Made by a program: the position numbers and the translations under genes. The notes beneath the pieces were generated by a model. It was not told the DNA's origin. It was given only the letters and a program-made list of their open reading frames with translations, and ran no database searches. Below, in pieces: positions 23,394-34,479 of a stretch of 64,000 bases of DNA. Numbering within the stretch: the stretch's first letter is position 1; each line of letters opens with the position of its first letter. This DNA is from Bagarius yarrelli. Taxonomy: Eukaryota > Chordata > Actinopteri > Siluriformes > Sisoridae. Where the stretch lies: the NCBI GenBank assembly GCA_005784505.1, contig VCAZ01000137.1, positions 457,501 through 521,500 on the forward strand. The letters run 5' to 3'.

Positions 23394-24640
23394 TCAGAGG
23401 GTCAGGTATACAAAATCTGTACTCAAGTAAAAGTGCGTATGGAAATAGTTACTTAAGTAAGAGTAAAAACGTCTCCAATGCAAAATGCAACAGTAATTAG
23501 TTACTCGTTTCTTCTGATTTTATTGACACGAAGCAAAAAACCCTGAATTTTAAACTACTTGGTGAGTTTTTACATCCCGTCTCCTCCAAAGTCTCTCTGT
23601 TCTGATTCTATAAAACAGATTAAAGTAAAATAAAGTCAATCTCAGTCCTGTGATGGACATTAACATCACATCACCTGTCATTTACAATCACATCTCAAAC
23701 ACACACACAGATGTTTTTCTAACAGTTAAACTCCGCCTTTATTTTCTACCTTTTAAGATCAGTTTCTTTTACAAATAAACTTTATTTCAACATTTTATGT
23801 TTATGCATTATTTAGGGAGGAATAAAATGAAATACAATCCTGTGCTGATTTTGTGTGGATGTCCTACAATTTAGTCAGGTGTTAAAAAAACTTTAATGAT
23901 TGTTGTATAAATGCAGGACGTCCCAGTTTGCTGTTCAGGTTATTTAGTTTTGTGTTTAATAAATAAAAAATGTGCGGATGATTAGAATAAATGTGTGTGT
24001 GTTATTGTAGGTTTTCAGGATATTTGTTGTTGCTTGTACTAAGCACATTTGAGAAAAAAATTTGGAGAGTGTGTAAAATGTGGTTTTACAATAAGATGAA
24101 AGTTCCTATAGACATCAAATGATTATTAAAGGGGTTCCAATAGGTGTCATTTTGACTCACACTGCTAGGTTCAGGTTGGAGCAGAAATTCTTGTATGCTG
24201 TGATATCAGTTCGGTTTGTTGCACACAGCATGAATCACATTATAAAAGTATTCTTTATAATATCTTGGAGTAAAAATATAAACTGAACTTGAGGACACTG
24301 ATGATGATCTGCCTCCAATAACACACACACACACACAGACGTCTTCATCTTCCAGCTAAACGCGCACTAAACCTAAGCGGAAGATTCGTAGCAGCATCTC
24401 ACAACGCAGAATCTCCAAAGTCTCGCAAGTTTTGCAAAAGATACATATAAACTAATTATTTTAAAAATATCAATTAAAAATCTTACTACACACATCTGTT
24501 TATCATCTGCTCTATTACTGGCTACATTAAAGTGTGCAAGGAACCAACCGCCCCCCCAGCCCAGCCCCCCACCCGCACACACACTGAATTACCTGCTCTG
24601 AATCCTTCAGACATCCATATCACTTGTATATAATAAATCA
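23394..24640. mobile_element. Tol2-like hAT non-autonomous remnant
   Basis: Begins with CAGAGGG at 23395, followed by GTACTCAAGTAAAAGT and TACTTAAGTAAGAGTAAAAA, phrases typical of the ends of Tol2-like hAT elements (family knowledge). It sits between two LINE pieces that would otherwise be adjacent, so it probably inserted into the LINE. The right end and target-site duplication could not be found, and the interior (short CA and GT runs, a C-rich spot near 24550) has no transposase frame. Confidence 0.5.
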
Positions 24641-24644
24641 ATCT

Positions 24645-25200
24645 CTCTTACTTCAAGGGGTGAACCCCTAAGATCCCAACCTGTCTGGCCTAAAAGCAGC
24701 ACATTCCACAAAGACTAACCCCTTGGCAGTCACTTGCTGCCAGATCAGCTAACGTGAGATCTTTCCTCAACCTCCTAAACCTTTTGGCTGAGTTCGACAT
24801 GGTCAATCACAAGACACTTCTGTCTACCCTCAAAAAACGGAGAATTTGTGCTTCAGCCTGGCAATGGTTTCCTTCCAACCTGAAACATCATTAATATCAG
24901 GTAACACACACTGAGGGGATAGATATCTATCTGCACCATGAAATCAACTAATTGGTCCCACAAATCTCAGCATCTTCTGTTCTTTTTGTACTCACTGTCC
25001 TGGCAAAGTTATTTTCTCACATGGGTTCTCTTACCGCTGATATGCCAATAACACTCAATTCATCTTTTCCTTTTCTCCCTCAGACACCAGTGCATCCGCT
25101 TGAATCTCAGCATGTCTGGAAGACATATCATCATGGACGGCAGCTCATCATCTAAAACTTAACTGAACTGTTGTTCATCCCAGCTGATTCCTCCCCATGT
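24645..25200 (+). pseudogene. decayed LINE, reverse transcriptase part
   Basis: Recognisable RT blocks in shifting frames: AGCACATTCCACAAAGAC (conserved AAHSTET-like), LLNLLAEFDMVNHKTLLSTL (RT block normally LSAAFDTVNH), SAWQWF, VPQISASS (normally VPQGSVLGP), and at 25038-25070 YANNTQFIFSF where the catalytic YADD aspartates are now Asn-Asn. After it come the remnants of the next RT block (SQHVWKTYHHGRQ). Multiple stops make it inactive. Likely the same insertion as 22436-23390. Confidence 0.8.
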
Positions 25201-25402
25201 CAGGATCTTCCCTTTAATTAATAATCACAATTTTTATCCCACTGGTCACTTAGTCTTGTTTAGTTATTTAGTCTTGTTTAGCCCCTGGAACAAGGTTAAG
25301 TGTCCTGTAAAGAGCCCAGCAGTGGCAGCTTGGCCGTAGTGGGTGTTAAACCCTAATTCCCTTGATAAACAAATTAGAGCCATGTTGACCATGTTAGCTT
25401 CC

Positions 25403-25573
25403 ATTTACATTTACAGCATCTGGCAGATGTTTTTATTCAAAGCGACTTTACACAACTGAGAAATAGGTGGTTAAGGGTCCTTGCTTAGGGGCCCAACAGT
25501 GGTACCTAGTGAATTAAAGACAGATGTTCCAATTTAGCAGTCCAACACCACTGCACTAACTACCACTTCCCAC
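25403..25573 (-). mobile_element. family A SINE, near full length
   Basis: Reverse tail ATTTACAGCATCTGGCAGAT, ACACAACTGAGAAATAGG, GGGGCCCAACAGTGGTA, TAGCAGTCCAACACC, and degraded tRNA-like head. Confidence 0.8.
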
Positions 25574-25719
25574 AGCAGCCACCACTGCCCCAAATGACTG
25601 AAGACCTACTTCTTTCTCAAATACCCAAACATAATTATAAAAAAAATGGATTGTTTGGATTTTGATCTAGGAAATCAGTATTAATATCTATTTTAAACAC
25701 AATTAAAGCATTTTTGTAT

Positions 25720-25765
25720 GTTACTCTGGATAGGGGCATCCGCCAAATGCTATAAATGCTAAATA
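25720..25765 (+). mobile_element. LINE/SINE 3' tail fragment
   Basis: TTACTCTGGATAGGGGCATC followed by CGCCAAATGCTATAAATG, the shared tail of family A SINEs and their LINE. It may be the 3' end of the LINE at 24.6 kb, displaced by the SINE at 25.4 kb. Confidence 0.6.
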
Positions 25766-25888
25766 TTATCAAAACTAGTCAAAATCATAAGTCTAACCTT
25801 TTAGATTTCAGAATTCAAGAAATATAATAATAAAGACTTAAAAGTAAAATGTTTTCGTTATTAATTTATAATTTATATGATATGCACC

Positions 25889-26212
25889 AGGGCAGCACGG
25901 CAGGGTTAGCACTGTTGCCTCCCAGCAAGAAGGCCTGTGTTCCCCCCCCCGTGCTTGTGTGGGTTTACTCTGGGTTCTCCGGTTTCCCCTCACAGTCTAA
26001 AACATGTATTTTAGGTTGATCAGTGACTGTAAATTGCCCATAGGTGTGAGTGTGTGTGTGCGTGGCCCTGTGATGGACTGGTGACCTGTCCAGGGTGTCC
26101 CCCTCTTGCCTTTTGTCCTTTCAGAGATGGCTGCGATAGACTCCAGCAGATCCCTGTGACCCCGAATTAGGGAAGAAGCGGTTATAGAAGATAAATGAAT
26201 GGAGGAATGAAT
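25889..26212 (+). mobile_element. V-SINE-like element with shortened core
   Basis: Head GGGCAGCACGGCAGGGTTAG, then a deletion that removes most of the GTTTGCATG core, TTTACTCTGGGTTCTCCGG, CAGTGACTGTAAATTGCCCA, GACTGGTGACCTGTCCAGGG, and end AGAAGATAAATGAATG. Confidence 0.87.
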
Positions 26213-26694
26213 GATATGCAACATTCTGCTAACTATTATAAACCTCACATTTATTTACACTTGTACAAATGTTCAGATGAACTACTGTAAAGTTTTAGCA
26301 GTTTAATCAATAAGTTTAAAAGATATACAATAGTGCAATCTATGTTTTGCCTCAGTTTGCATTAACTATTTTGTTCTGCACTTACCAGGGGTTAAAACTC
26401 TGCAAAGTGCCTTTCTACTTCCTGTCCTAATATGTCTTCCCCAAACTGCTGGATGTCCATTAGATGTTGTGCATATAGCATTTTTCCCCGTGGAATGAGC
26501 TCCTTCAGGTAATGTTTATCAGCACCCTGGAAAACATGTTCATGTTATGTGTGTATCATAACGAGCTTCGGTTCAAGTTGTTGTAAAAAAAAAAAGTAGT
26601 TGTAAGTAACTTTAAAATTGAGAGACTCCAGCTGGAGTTGTGTGGTGCTGGAAAGCATCAGAGATGGTAGAGCAGAGTTCAGGAGTGTCAAGAG

Positions 26695-26700
<6 letters not shown>

Positions 26701-26739
<39 letters not shown>

Positions 26740-26740
26740 T
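26701..26740. repeat. (AG)n microsatellite
   Basis: AG run ending in GATAGATGGATG. The neighbouring 26230-27600 is AT-rich unique-looking sequence with no supported gene. Confidence 0.93.
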
Positions 26741-27619
26741 AGATGGATGTATTGATGGATGAGTGAGGCTGTGAGGTCACTGCTGGTTTGTGACTGAAGA
26801 GAAGTGAGGCTTGTTATTGATTAGCCACATGTGTTCGAGTGAAAATGGATGATCTGGACTGGGATGAGAGTGTGAGCTTGTCTTTGTAGTTGTGATTGCA
26901 TCAATCATTGGGTGGCTGCCAATTTGCATGCTGACTCACTATTTTATGCTCTTTTGCATGATAAATAACTTAAGTAGCGCATTTACAATTTCAGCAGTTC
27001 CATCCTAATAAAAATTCCAACAAATGAAAAACCCCAAAAGCAGTTGTGAAATGTTTAAGCAGCTTTGCTTACATAGTGGAACAGGGGCAGGGCTACCAGA
27101 AAGATTAAAAAATTAAAATGGCTGATGCTTTTTATATTAGTTTACATTGTATTAATTCTTTTTCTCACGTTTCACATCAAGGGGACGGCTTAACATTAAA
27201 ACTAATATTCCAATTCGAGGACTCTTGATAACTCAATCATTACTGCTGCTGGCTGTACTTTTGGCTCAATCATTTGTATAATTTCGATGAAACACTGCTT
27301 TTATTTTCTGGTGATCTTTTAACTGAATTGTTTTAAAATTATATTGTGTTTTTATTAAATGAATCTTAAATTACTGTTACTTTAAAACCCGTTTTCAATT
27401 ATTAAAGCATTAAGTTACTAGATATTGTATATTAATTAAAGATATTGGAAGATATAAAAAAAATATTACATTAAAATTAGACACATTTACATTAATTCAC
27501 TAATAAGGCAAATACAGTTAAAGCGAAATATCAAACAATACAAAAAATATGCAAATTAAGTGCTTAAATGTTGAGATAAATTATATGCTATGTATTTTTT
27601 AGACAACTGACTATTACAT

Positions 27620-27790
27620 TTATTTGGCAGCATTTACATGGCATGTATTATGTGACCCAATTCCGACTTTTTCCTCTAATGTGGTCCAGCTGGGATTTAG
27701 TTGATTTAGTTCATTGTCTTTTATTGTTTTATATTTTTACTGCATGTTGTACTGTGTATGACAATAAAATTTGAATTGTGTTTTGTGTGT
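27620..27790 (+). mobile_element. left-end fragment of 39.6-kb MITE family plus a retroposon-like tail
   Basis: GCATTTACATGGCATGTATT, ATGTGACCCAATTCCGACTT and TTTTTCCTCTAAT match the left end of the 39595-40317 element. It is followed by ACTGTGTATGACAATAAAAT, a phrase seen at 3' ends of vertebrate retroposons. Confidence 0.55.
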
Positions 27791-28469
27791 TATAGTTTGC
27801 ACCGGGTCTGTGCGATACACCTCACTGAAGTCCTCTCACACATAGAATACACAACTATAATCTGCTCTTTTCTACAATAAAAACAAAAAAACAAAGCCCG
27901 ATCAGCGTCATGAACATAACACAATAAAATATTCCACAATATCCAACTACATTTTTATTTTGGTGGGTGCTGTTGTTCAGCTCAGGAATCATTTCCTTAA
28001 AAAAAAAACAAAAAAAAAAACACAACACAACTTTGCAGCAATGACTTATTAAACAATTGTGTGTTATCAGCTCATAAACACTACGTGTGTGCCTTATAAA
28101 CAGGAAGTGATAATATAGTAGGCACTGAATCATGCAATTATCCAGCAATGAGAAATAAAAGAGCCTATTTCATCCACAATAATGAGGTGATAAAGGCCTT
28201 ATCTAATAATGTGAGAGGTTATTTTCAGACTCAGGGAGATAATTGTACCCTGTCTGCTTCAGAGGAGGAGCTCGGAGGCCCAGATTTACGGTTGGAAAAA
28301 AAAAAAAATAACACAAATTATTCTCTTACTAAAAAGCTTCATACTGGCTATCATTACCAAATGTACTGTAACGTTCACTAATAAGCTTTAATATCACACA
28401 GGTTCACTGTGCTGTATTAGAAATATCCACTATTACTGTTAAACTACACAGACTCTAATAATTACGGTA

Positions 28470-28560
28470 GAGATGCATGATATAAACATTTTATCCGATA
28501 CCGATACCAAAGTCCTTCACGTATCCGATTTCGATACAGATACTGATAAACAATAAGTGA
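28470..28560. mobile_element. hAT-like fragment (CCGATACCGATACC)
   Basis: TATCCGATACCGATACC and GTATCCGATTTCGATACAG are phrases found in fish hAT-type MITEs (family knowledge). Boundaries are not defined. Confidence 0.35.
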
Positions 28561-28724
28561 ATATTTTTAGATTATAATTTTCATATGATTTGCAGTTTGT
28601 GTATCAGGAAAATTGAAAATCTAAGATGCACTGACGAAACCGATATTTTAGTATCTTATTTTAATTTATTGTCAATTTTAATTTAATTTTTTATTCAAAA
28701 ATCTAAAAATTACATGCTTGTAGA

Positions 28725-29190
28725 TAAAACTAAACACCACCAGTTGTAGCAAGAAGCAGCCCAAACATTATCAACATTATTTCCAAGCTCACAGTCACCA
28801 CCAGATTCAGTCCGTATCCAGTCCAGTTGGTGGATCAGCACAGAGACCATAAACCCCAGTGGCAGTTTCCCAGTAAGGACCTTGTCCCTTAGACGGCCAT
28901 CTGGACAAAACCACGAAATCTTTACTGCAGTATGGAATAACCTACTGGTTTGTCTGATCAGAGGAGAACTGACCCCCCGACTGGACCTGGTTTCTCCCAA
29001 GTTTTTTTTCTGATGTAGTTTTGGTTTCTTGCCAGTGTCGCCTCTGACTTGCTCAGTTGGAGATTCTTAATTTACAGATGTAATTAAACTGAACTGTTTA
29101 AGTGTGTGTTTAATATTAGTCTTATTTGATTTGATTCTGTAAAACTGCTTTGACACAAACTCTATTGTTAAAAACTGCTAAATAAATAAT
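28725..29190 (+). repeat. family C repeat, long copy
   Basis: Contains the whole set of family C blocks: CCAGTTGGTGGATCAGCAC, CCCCAGTGGCAGTTTCCCAG, AGACGGCCATCTGGACAAAA, TTTACTGCAGTATGGAATAA, CAGAGGAGAACTGACCCCCC, GACCTGGTTTCTCCCAAG, TCGCCTCTGACTTGCTCAGT, AAACTGCTTTGACACAAAC, and ATTGTTAAAAACTGCTAAAT. It lacks the clean (TTGAC)n end. Its minus-strand open frame is not a gene. Confidence 0.85.
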
Positions 29191-29199
29191 GGGTTAAAT

Positions 29200-30290
29200 A
29201 ATGGGTATAAATAATAAATAATAGAGATGTTGGGATGTTTGATGACAGGGAGACATACAGAAAATCTGACAAGGTCCTCCTCGCTTTTACTAACTATAGC
29301 ACAGCTTCTGAGTAAACATGGACTACGGGAAACGTTTATATTCCTAACCCATAGCATCATCTTTGTATTGAAACTGATGATATATTTAATTGAATGTATA
29401 CAAAAACTGAAGTTGAAATATAGCCTATAACTGGAGCCAGTCGTCTCCGTCTTAGTCTGCACTTGTACTAACACCAGTGATTTACTTTCAGTCTGTGTGT
29501 GGCAGCACTGCTTAACACTCTTATCGCCAGCTGACCTCTGGTTCATGAGCACGGGCTCTTTCCTGCTTACAGACAGAAAGGTAAGGATGTGGGTATATGT
29601 TTCCACCAGCATGTCTTTCGATGCAGTGGGGTACCCAGCTCCCGTGACAGAGATAGCCTTTCCTGTTTAGACTCAATGTATAAAATGAAAGCTCTGTTGA
29701 CATCGGAATGTCTGCTATTCCAAAATAGGACGCTCTCGCCGTAATTTAGCGTTAGCAGGGTTACGGAACACATGGCAGGGATGTAGGAAAAGAAAAGCGG
29801 AGAAAAACTGCAGGCTGCACAGTCGATAGAGCCAGATTCGTAAAACAAAACCATGGATTCATTCAGTTAGCTTGGCTCAGATCATATATTAGTTTCGACT
29901 GACTTCATTCGGGTAATCCCGGCCCCTGAACACAGTCTCAGTTGACGGTGCAGAAGATAAAGAAATCCAAGTCTGGGAGTATTACAGAAGTTTCTTTCAG
30001 CGTCTGTTGTCTTAAACCCCCAGAGAATGTTTAACTGGATCTAAAGAGTGAAAATGTATGAGAACTGGATACAGATGTATGATGGAAAGTCTTGTGAAAT
30101 AAATGCACATCAAGCTACCCAATCTGTCCAAATCTATTAGTCAATATAATGTTACAGAGATGCACTAGTTACCGAGCTGTCACATTTCAGATGAAAGCTG
30201 TTAATCAGACTTGCCATCAAACTCCACAAATGTACATCTGATACATTAAAGGCCTGCTCTTTCATTCAGCTACAAGAGTGTGCCGACATA
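29200..30290. other. stretch with no recognised feature
   Basis: Unique-looking DNA with overlapping 60-144-codon frames on both strands, none with family resemblance, start context plus splice context, or codon pattern of a gene. Confidence 0.55.
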
Positions 30291-30299
30291 ACCTGACTA

Positions 30300-31330
30300 A
30301 ACGTTTACGCTCGCCGCTTTTTGATCGGAAGCCTTTCGACTACAAAAAGAAAGGCACTTGTTGAGGACAAGCCTATCGGGAGTTTCGATCTGAGGAGGAG
30401 CATAAGCTTGCACAGATGTCGAGCTGATCTAAGAAGAGTGTGTGTTCCAGAGACAACAACACACTCCGCATCACATGAAGCCAGACGGGATTTCCCCCGA
30501 CACAGGCAGACATCTAGACATGACATGGTTTGTGGTGGCACAAGGGGAATACATCAGGGATGAAAAAAGGAATGTCTGCCTTTATTTCCGACAGATACCC
30601 GACCCTCCTATGGGAGCTGGAGAGCATGAATGAAGCAGACGGACACAATTCAATAATGTCAAAGGGCCAACGGTTCGCCTTTTACTGCACCTGAAAAAGA
30701 CACAGTCATCCCAGGCATGTTCGGGAACCTGTGATTGACAGATCGATAGTGAAGCAGTCACTTTGAAAAGGAATAATTAACAGTGGAATTATTGTATTAA
30801 GAAATACAGACATCGTTTTAAGCTTCCTTTCTGTAGTTGGGAATTCTATACCTGGAAATTCTGTCAGGTTTGCTGGGGGCCAATTAAAATGAAAGGATAT
30901 AATTTTCCAGCCTCTCTGCTATAAAGAAACATTCCTAGCCATAGTCACATGTTCTAAGGAGTTATCCCATCATCCTACTCTGAAGGTAATTAAGGACGGG
31001 TCAAATCCTCTCTTTCTCTCTCTCTGCCTCCACAGAAATTCCATCCATTTAATAAAGTTATTACGGCTTGTAGAACACGGTAGCCGCCTTCGCACAGCAA
31101 TGTCATGGGTGAGCGATTATGAAGACCGAGTCGCTTTATCTTTGACGACATGAGGTGGCCGCGGTCTGGTCATCTAGCATCCAACATGATGGAAAAGCAA
31201 ACGATCAGAGACACCGAGTAGGCTGCTGTCAGCCTTTAAAAGCTCCTGTCGTTTCTCAGGATCAAATAATCTCCTTACAAATGGATGTGGTAAACGCTGT
31301 TGATGCCAAATGGTGATTTATTGGTTTCTT
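30300..31330. promoter_or_regulatory. candidate conserved non-coding island
   Basis: About 1 kb free of the window's repeat families, with balanced composition (30300-30730, 31000-31280), short overlapping frames only, and an 8-unit CT stretch at 31013-31026. It is the longest repeat-free, GC-raised block in the intergenic part. No direct evidence of function. Confidence 0.3.
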
Positions 31331-31434
31331 TATGTGCCTCATAGGTTCCTTATTAAGATTTACGATATCAGTTGTACGTATGATTAATTAGTTTTTGCCC
31401 CATTTCCAAGCTACAGAACCACAAGTCAAGGGAG

Positions 31435-31622
31435 AAGTGGTAGCGCCGTGGTTAAATTGTTGAACTGCTAATTGGAAGATCGGGGTTTGATTTCCAGCAC
31501 CACCAAGTTACCACTGCTAGGCCCCTGAGCAAAACCTTTAACCCCCAACTGCCCAGGTGTATAAGAGAGAGAAACGTGAGTCACGTTAAATAAGGACATC
31601 TGCCAAATGCTGTAAATGTAAA
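31435..31622 (+). mobile_element. family A SINE, full length
   Basis: Head GTGGTAGCGCCGTGGTTAA, ACTGCTAATTGGAAGATC, GGGGTTTGATTTCC, CAGCACCACCAAGTTACCAC, CCCCTGAGCAAAACC, TATAAGAGAGAG, and tail GGACATCTGCCAAATGCTG ending TAAATGTAAAT. Confidence 0.92.
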
Positions 31623-31699
31623 TTCACACATAACAGCAATAGTCATGTAGCACAAAGCTAATGATTACGCATTTCTAACAAACCTATTAAAGTTTCACA

Positions 31700-32300
31700 A
31701 TGTATTTATTTTGCATATACATAATTTAGCAGACGCCTGTGATCAGAGCAACATAGAAAAGAGGTGGGTTTTTTAAAGATTTAAATGCCAAGTGCAGGTA
31801 TTTGAGAAAGAAGTGGGTCTTCAATCGTCTCATAAAGACAGTCAGTGATTCTGCTGTTCTGACACTGATAGGAAGTTTGGTACCAGAATAGAAAAAAAGC
31901 TCTTGAGGCAGACCGACTTTGCATCTTAATGGATGGCGGAATTGTACTAAGACGCAAAGTCGGTCTGCCTCAGGAGCGGTGCTTGTGGATCTCAGGGAGT
32001 GATGAGTGTTTGGAGGTAGGAAGGCGCTGCTGTTTTTGGCTTTGTAGGCGAACATCAGTGTTTTGACTCTGATGTGTGCAGCGATCGGATGCCAGTGGAG
32101 GGAGCGCAGCAGTGGGGTGGTGTGAAAACATTTTGGAAAGTTAAAAACAACTGGCACAGCTGCATTCTACATTGTCTGCAGAGGGAGAATTGCGAAAGGA
32201 TTGAGTTTAGAAATTACAAAAGACTGCACAAGCAACTGGACAAGGACGGTCCTGATGTTGTAGAGGTCAATCCAACAGGATCGGGTCAAGATAGCTATGG
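31700..32300 (-). pseudogene. decayed LINE ORF2 C-terminus and 3' tail
   Basis: On the minus strand the frame reads FPKCFHTTPLLRSLHW, HPIAAHIRVKTLMFAYKAK, HHSLRSTST, LPISVRTAESLTVFMRRLKT, all hallmarks of the C-terminal part of fish L2/CR1-like ORF2 proteins. Upstream (32160-32300) it continues as LTSTTSG-type sequence (RT thumb region). The 3' end carries GGCGTCTGCTAAATTATGT, matching the family A SINE tail. An inverted repeat (31903-31973) disrupts the frame. Confidence 0.82.
31903..31973. repeat. 26-bp inverted repeat inside LINE
   Basis: Left arm 31903-31928 and right arm 31948-31973 match at 24 of 26 positions as inverted copies (key phrase GGCAGACCGACTTTGC against GCAAAGTCGGTCTGCC), with a 19-base loop. 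Confidence 0.9.
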
Positions 32301-32304
32301 TATA

Positions 32305-32385
32305 TATTGTGAGGTGGATTGCTAACTGGAGATTGTAGGTTCAATTTCCAGCACCACCAAGTTACCACTGTTGGACCTAATAAAA
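32305..32385 (+). mobile_element. family A SINE, head fragment
   Basis: GGATTGCTAACTGGAGATTG, TAGGTTCAATTTCCAGCACC, ACCAAGTTACCACTGTTGGA; cut off before the tail. Confidence 0.8.
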
Positions 32386-32489
32386 GTTTTTCCCAATAAA
32401 TATCAACAAACCCAAGTTCCTTTTAAAACCTCTTCTGGCTCTGTAAACATCTACAGACATTAAAATATGGTAACACGTTCTGCTGTGAA

Positions 32490-32820
32490 ATAATGATGGT
32501 TTTAGGTGCCATGTTAAAGGCTTCACTAGACTGTCTGTCAGACTGGAGGCTGTGATGTGGAGACCCTGCGAGGCTGAGTCTGGTGTTCGGCTTGGGCTGG
32601 AGAGAGTCAGGGGTCACTGCCACACTCATGATGCGTGGCATAATAATGAGCTGCCTCTTCGCTCACCCTGTCAGGATGCATTAGCGCCGGGGAGCCTGAG
32701 TCCTTTCACTGGTTTGTTTTCTTTCCCCACACAAGCTCATTTCAGCCTCAGTTCTCCAACACCATCTCCAGCGGTAGCACCTACTTCAACAGCATTAATC
32801 ATTTGGCAGATATAACATAA
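32490..32820. promoter_or_regulatory. candidate conserved non-coding island
   Basis: GC-raised, repeat-free block with words such as GGATGCATTAGCGCC and CATAATAATGAGCTGC. Short frames on both strands without resemblance to known proteins. Composition evidence only. Confidence 0.28.
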
Positions 32821-33167
32821 TCCCACAGACATGGAGGGAAAAAAACTGACATGACAGGCAGAAAATTGTTATTTTATGTAGATTTATCATCCAAATGAAT
32901 AAATAAATTGTGAAAAAATAATTCAAATGAATCTTAAGACACTGGCAGATGTAAAAGGTTAGCATAAAAAATGCAAATTGACTAAAATGATTTTTTTTTT
33001 TAAAAAAGATAGAAAAATTAAAAGAGAAAATGCGCTGACGTGTGGAAAACTGCTCGACAAAAACATGAACAGTTAGCTTAGCTAGTCTTTTAGCTTTAAA
33101 CATTATTCTTATTACTGCTTATAATAAAAATGCTCGAAAACATTTTTTTACAGAAAAACAAATTACT

Positions 33168-33356
33168 ATATTTACAACATTTGGCAGACGTCCTTATCCA
33201 GAGCGACTTACATCTATCTCTTTTATACAACTGAGCAATTGGGGGTTAAGGGCCTTGCTCAGGGGCCCAGCAGTGGTGGCTTGATTAAGCTGGGAATCAA
33301 ACCCACAATCTTCGGGTTGGCAGTCCAACACCTTAACCATGAGCCACCACTTCCCA
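33168..33356 (-). mobile_element. family A SINE, full length
   Basis: Reverse tail TTTACAACATTTGGCAGACG, TCCTTATCCAGAGCGACTTA, TATACAACTGAGCAATTGGG, GGGTTAAGGGCCTTGCTCAG, GCAGTCCAACACCTTAACC and a GAGCCACCACTTCCC head. One of the best preserved copies. Confidence 0.93.
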
Positions 33357-33549
33357 AAACTAAAATTCTCTTGACAGATAGAAATATAAACACATAGATA
33401 TGTGGAGAAATGAATTCTACAGTTAGATAACGGTTAGCTTAGCTAGTCTTTTTTTCTTTGAAATATGAAAAATCTTTACCTGAACCCAACAAAAGTTTAA
33501 AAGTAGCAAGCACTTATTTTCCTTTAAATAACATTTAGATATTCTTATA

Positions 33550-33571
33550 TTCATTCATTCATTCATTCATT
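33550..33571. repeat. (ATTC)5 at V-SINE 3' end
   Basis: ATTC units immediately left of the inverted V-SINE; these are the reverse complement of its (GAAT)n tail. Confidence 0.9.
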
Positions 33572-33900
33572 TTCTAATTTGGGGTCCCAGGGATCTGCTG
33601 GAGTCTATCCCAGCCGTCTTTGCAAGAGTAAAAGGCAGGACAGGAACACCCTGGACAGGTCCCCAGTCCATCACAAGGCCACACACACACACTCACTTCT
33701 ATGGGCAATTTAGAATCACTACTCAATCTAACATACATGTTTTTGGACTGTGGGAGGAAACCGGAGAACCCGGAGTAAACACATACAAGCACAGGGAGAA
33801 CATACAAACTCCACACAGAAAGACCCCAGCAGGGGAATCGAACCCGGGACCTTCTTGCTGTGAGTCAACAGTGATAAACACTAAGCACCCATGCCGCCCC
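33572..33900 (-). mobile_element. V-SINE-like element, full length
   Basis: Reverse order: GGGATCTGCTGGAGTCTATC, CACCCTGGACAGGTCCCCAG, TCTATGGGCAATTTAGAATC, TGGACTGTGGGAGGAAACCG, GAGAACATACAAACTCCACA, GGAATCGAACCC (B box) and GCCGCCCC at the head end. Confidence 0.92.
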
Positions 33901-34423
33901 TTATCTGAAATTAACTTAAAAAAAAAAGATTTTTATGGAGTAACTGTGTGTTCCTGCACACTCACACACACACACACGCACACACAAAATGACATCATTC
34001 ATCTTAAATAGACAGAAAATGTATATGGCAGTTTTACAAGCACATTTTTGGCATTTGTTTGAAAATACAGAATGGCATCCAATCAGAAATCCTAAAGTTC
34101 GGTGAACAGGCTTGGCTGACATCATCATCATTATCTTCATCATCAGTCTGTACCACATAGCACATGGCTCACTTTCTCCACCCACAGGACGCTAACAGTC
34201 ATTGGTCAAAAGTCAGGAAAAAAGTGAAGTGCTTTTCTCTTCCAGGTGTTAAAGCTTCCAGCACGTCTTTACTCAGCCAGGGAATATGTGCATGCAGAGC
34301 TTTACACATGACACGTTAATCCCACTAACTCCAAACACAAGCTGCCCACCATTCCACCATTCCACACTCTCTTTATCCCTTCTGCATCACATACATAAAC
34401 AATAGCCGGCACTAAACCTTGAT

Positions 34424-34465
<42 letters not shown>
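34424..34465. repeat. (CT)n(CA)n microsatellite
   Basis: CT run passing into about 15 CA units. Confidence 0.93.
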
Positions 34466-34467
<2 letters not shown>

Positions 34468-34479
34468 AGCTCAAGGCTA

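Noticed and set aside
25289..25370. Additional family A SINE copy
   Set aside because: Only CCCAGCAGTGGCAGCTTGG and a few loose words match; too short and scrambled to call separately.
28710..29000. 96-codon minus-strand frame as a gene
   Set aside because: Lies entirely in a family C repeat; similar frames appear at 45.9 and 51.3 kb for the same reason.
29178..29612. 144-codon minus-strand frame
   Set aside because: No recognisable domain, atypical composition, overlaps other frames, no splice or promoter context.
33168..33356. tRNA gene calls on SINE heads
   Set aside because: Box A/B-like motifs are present, but there is no cloverleaf with an anticodon arm, and the sequences continue into shared SINE bodies in many copies.
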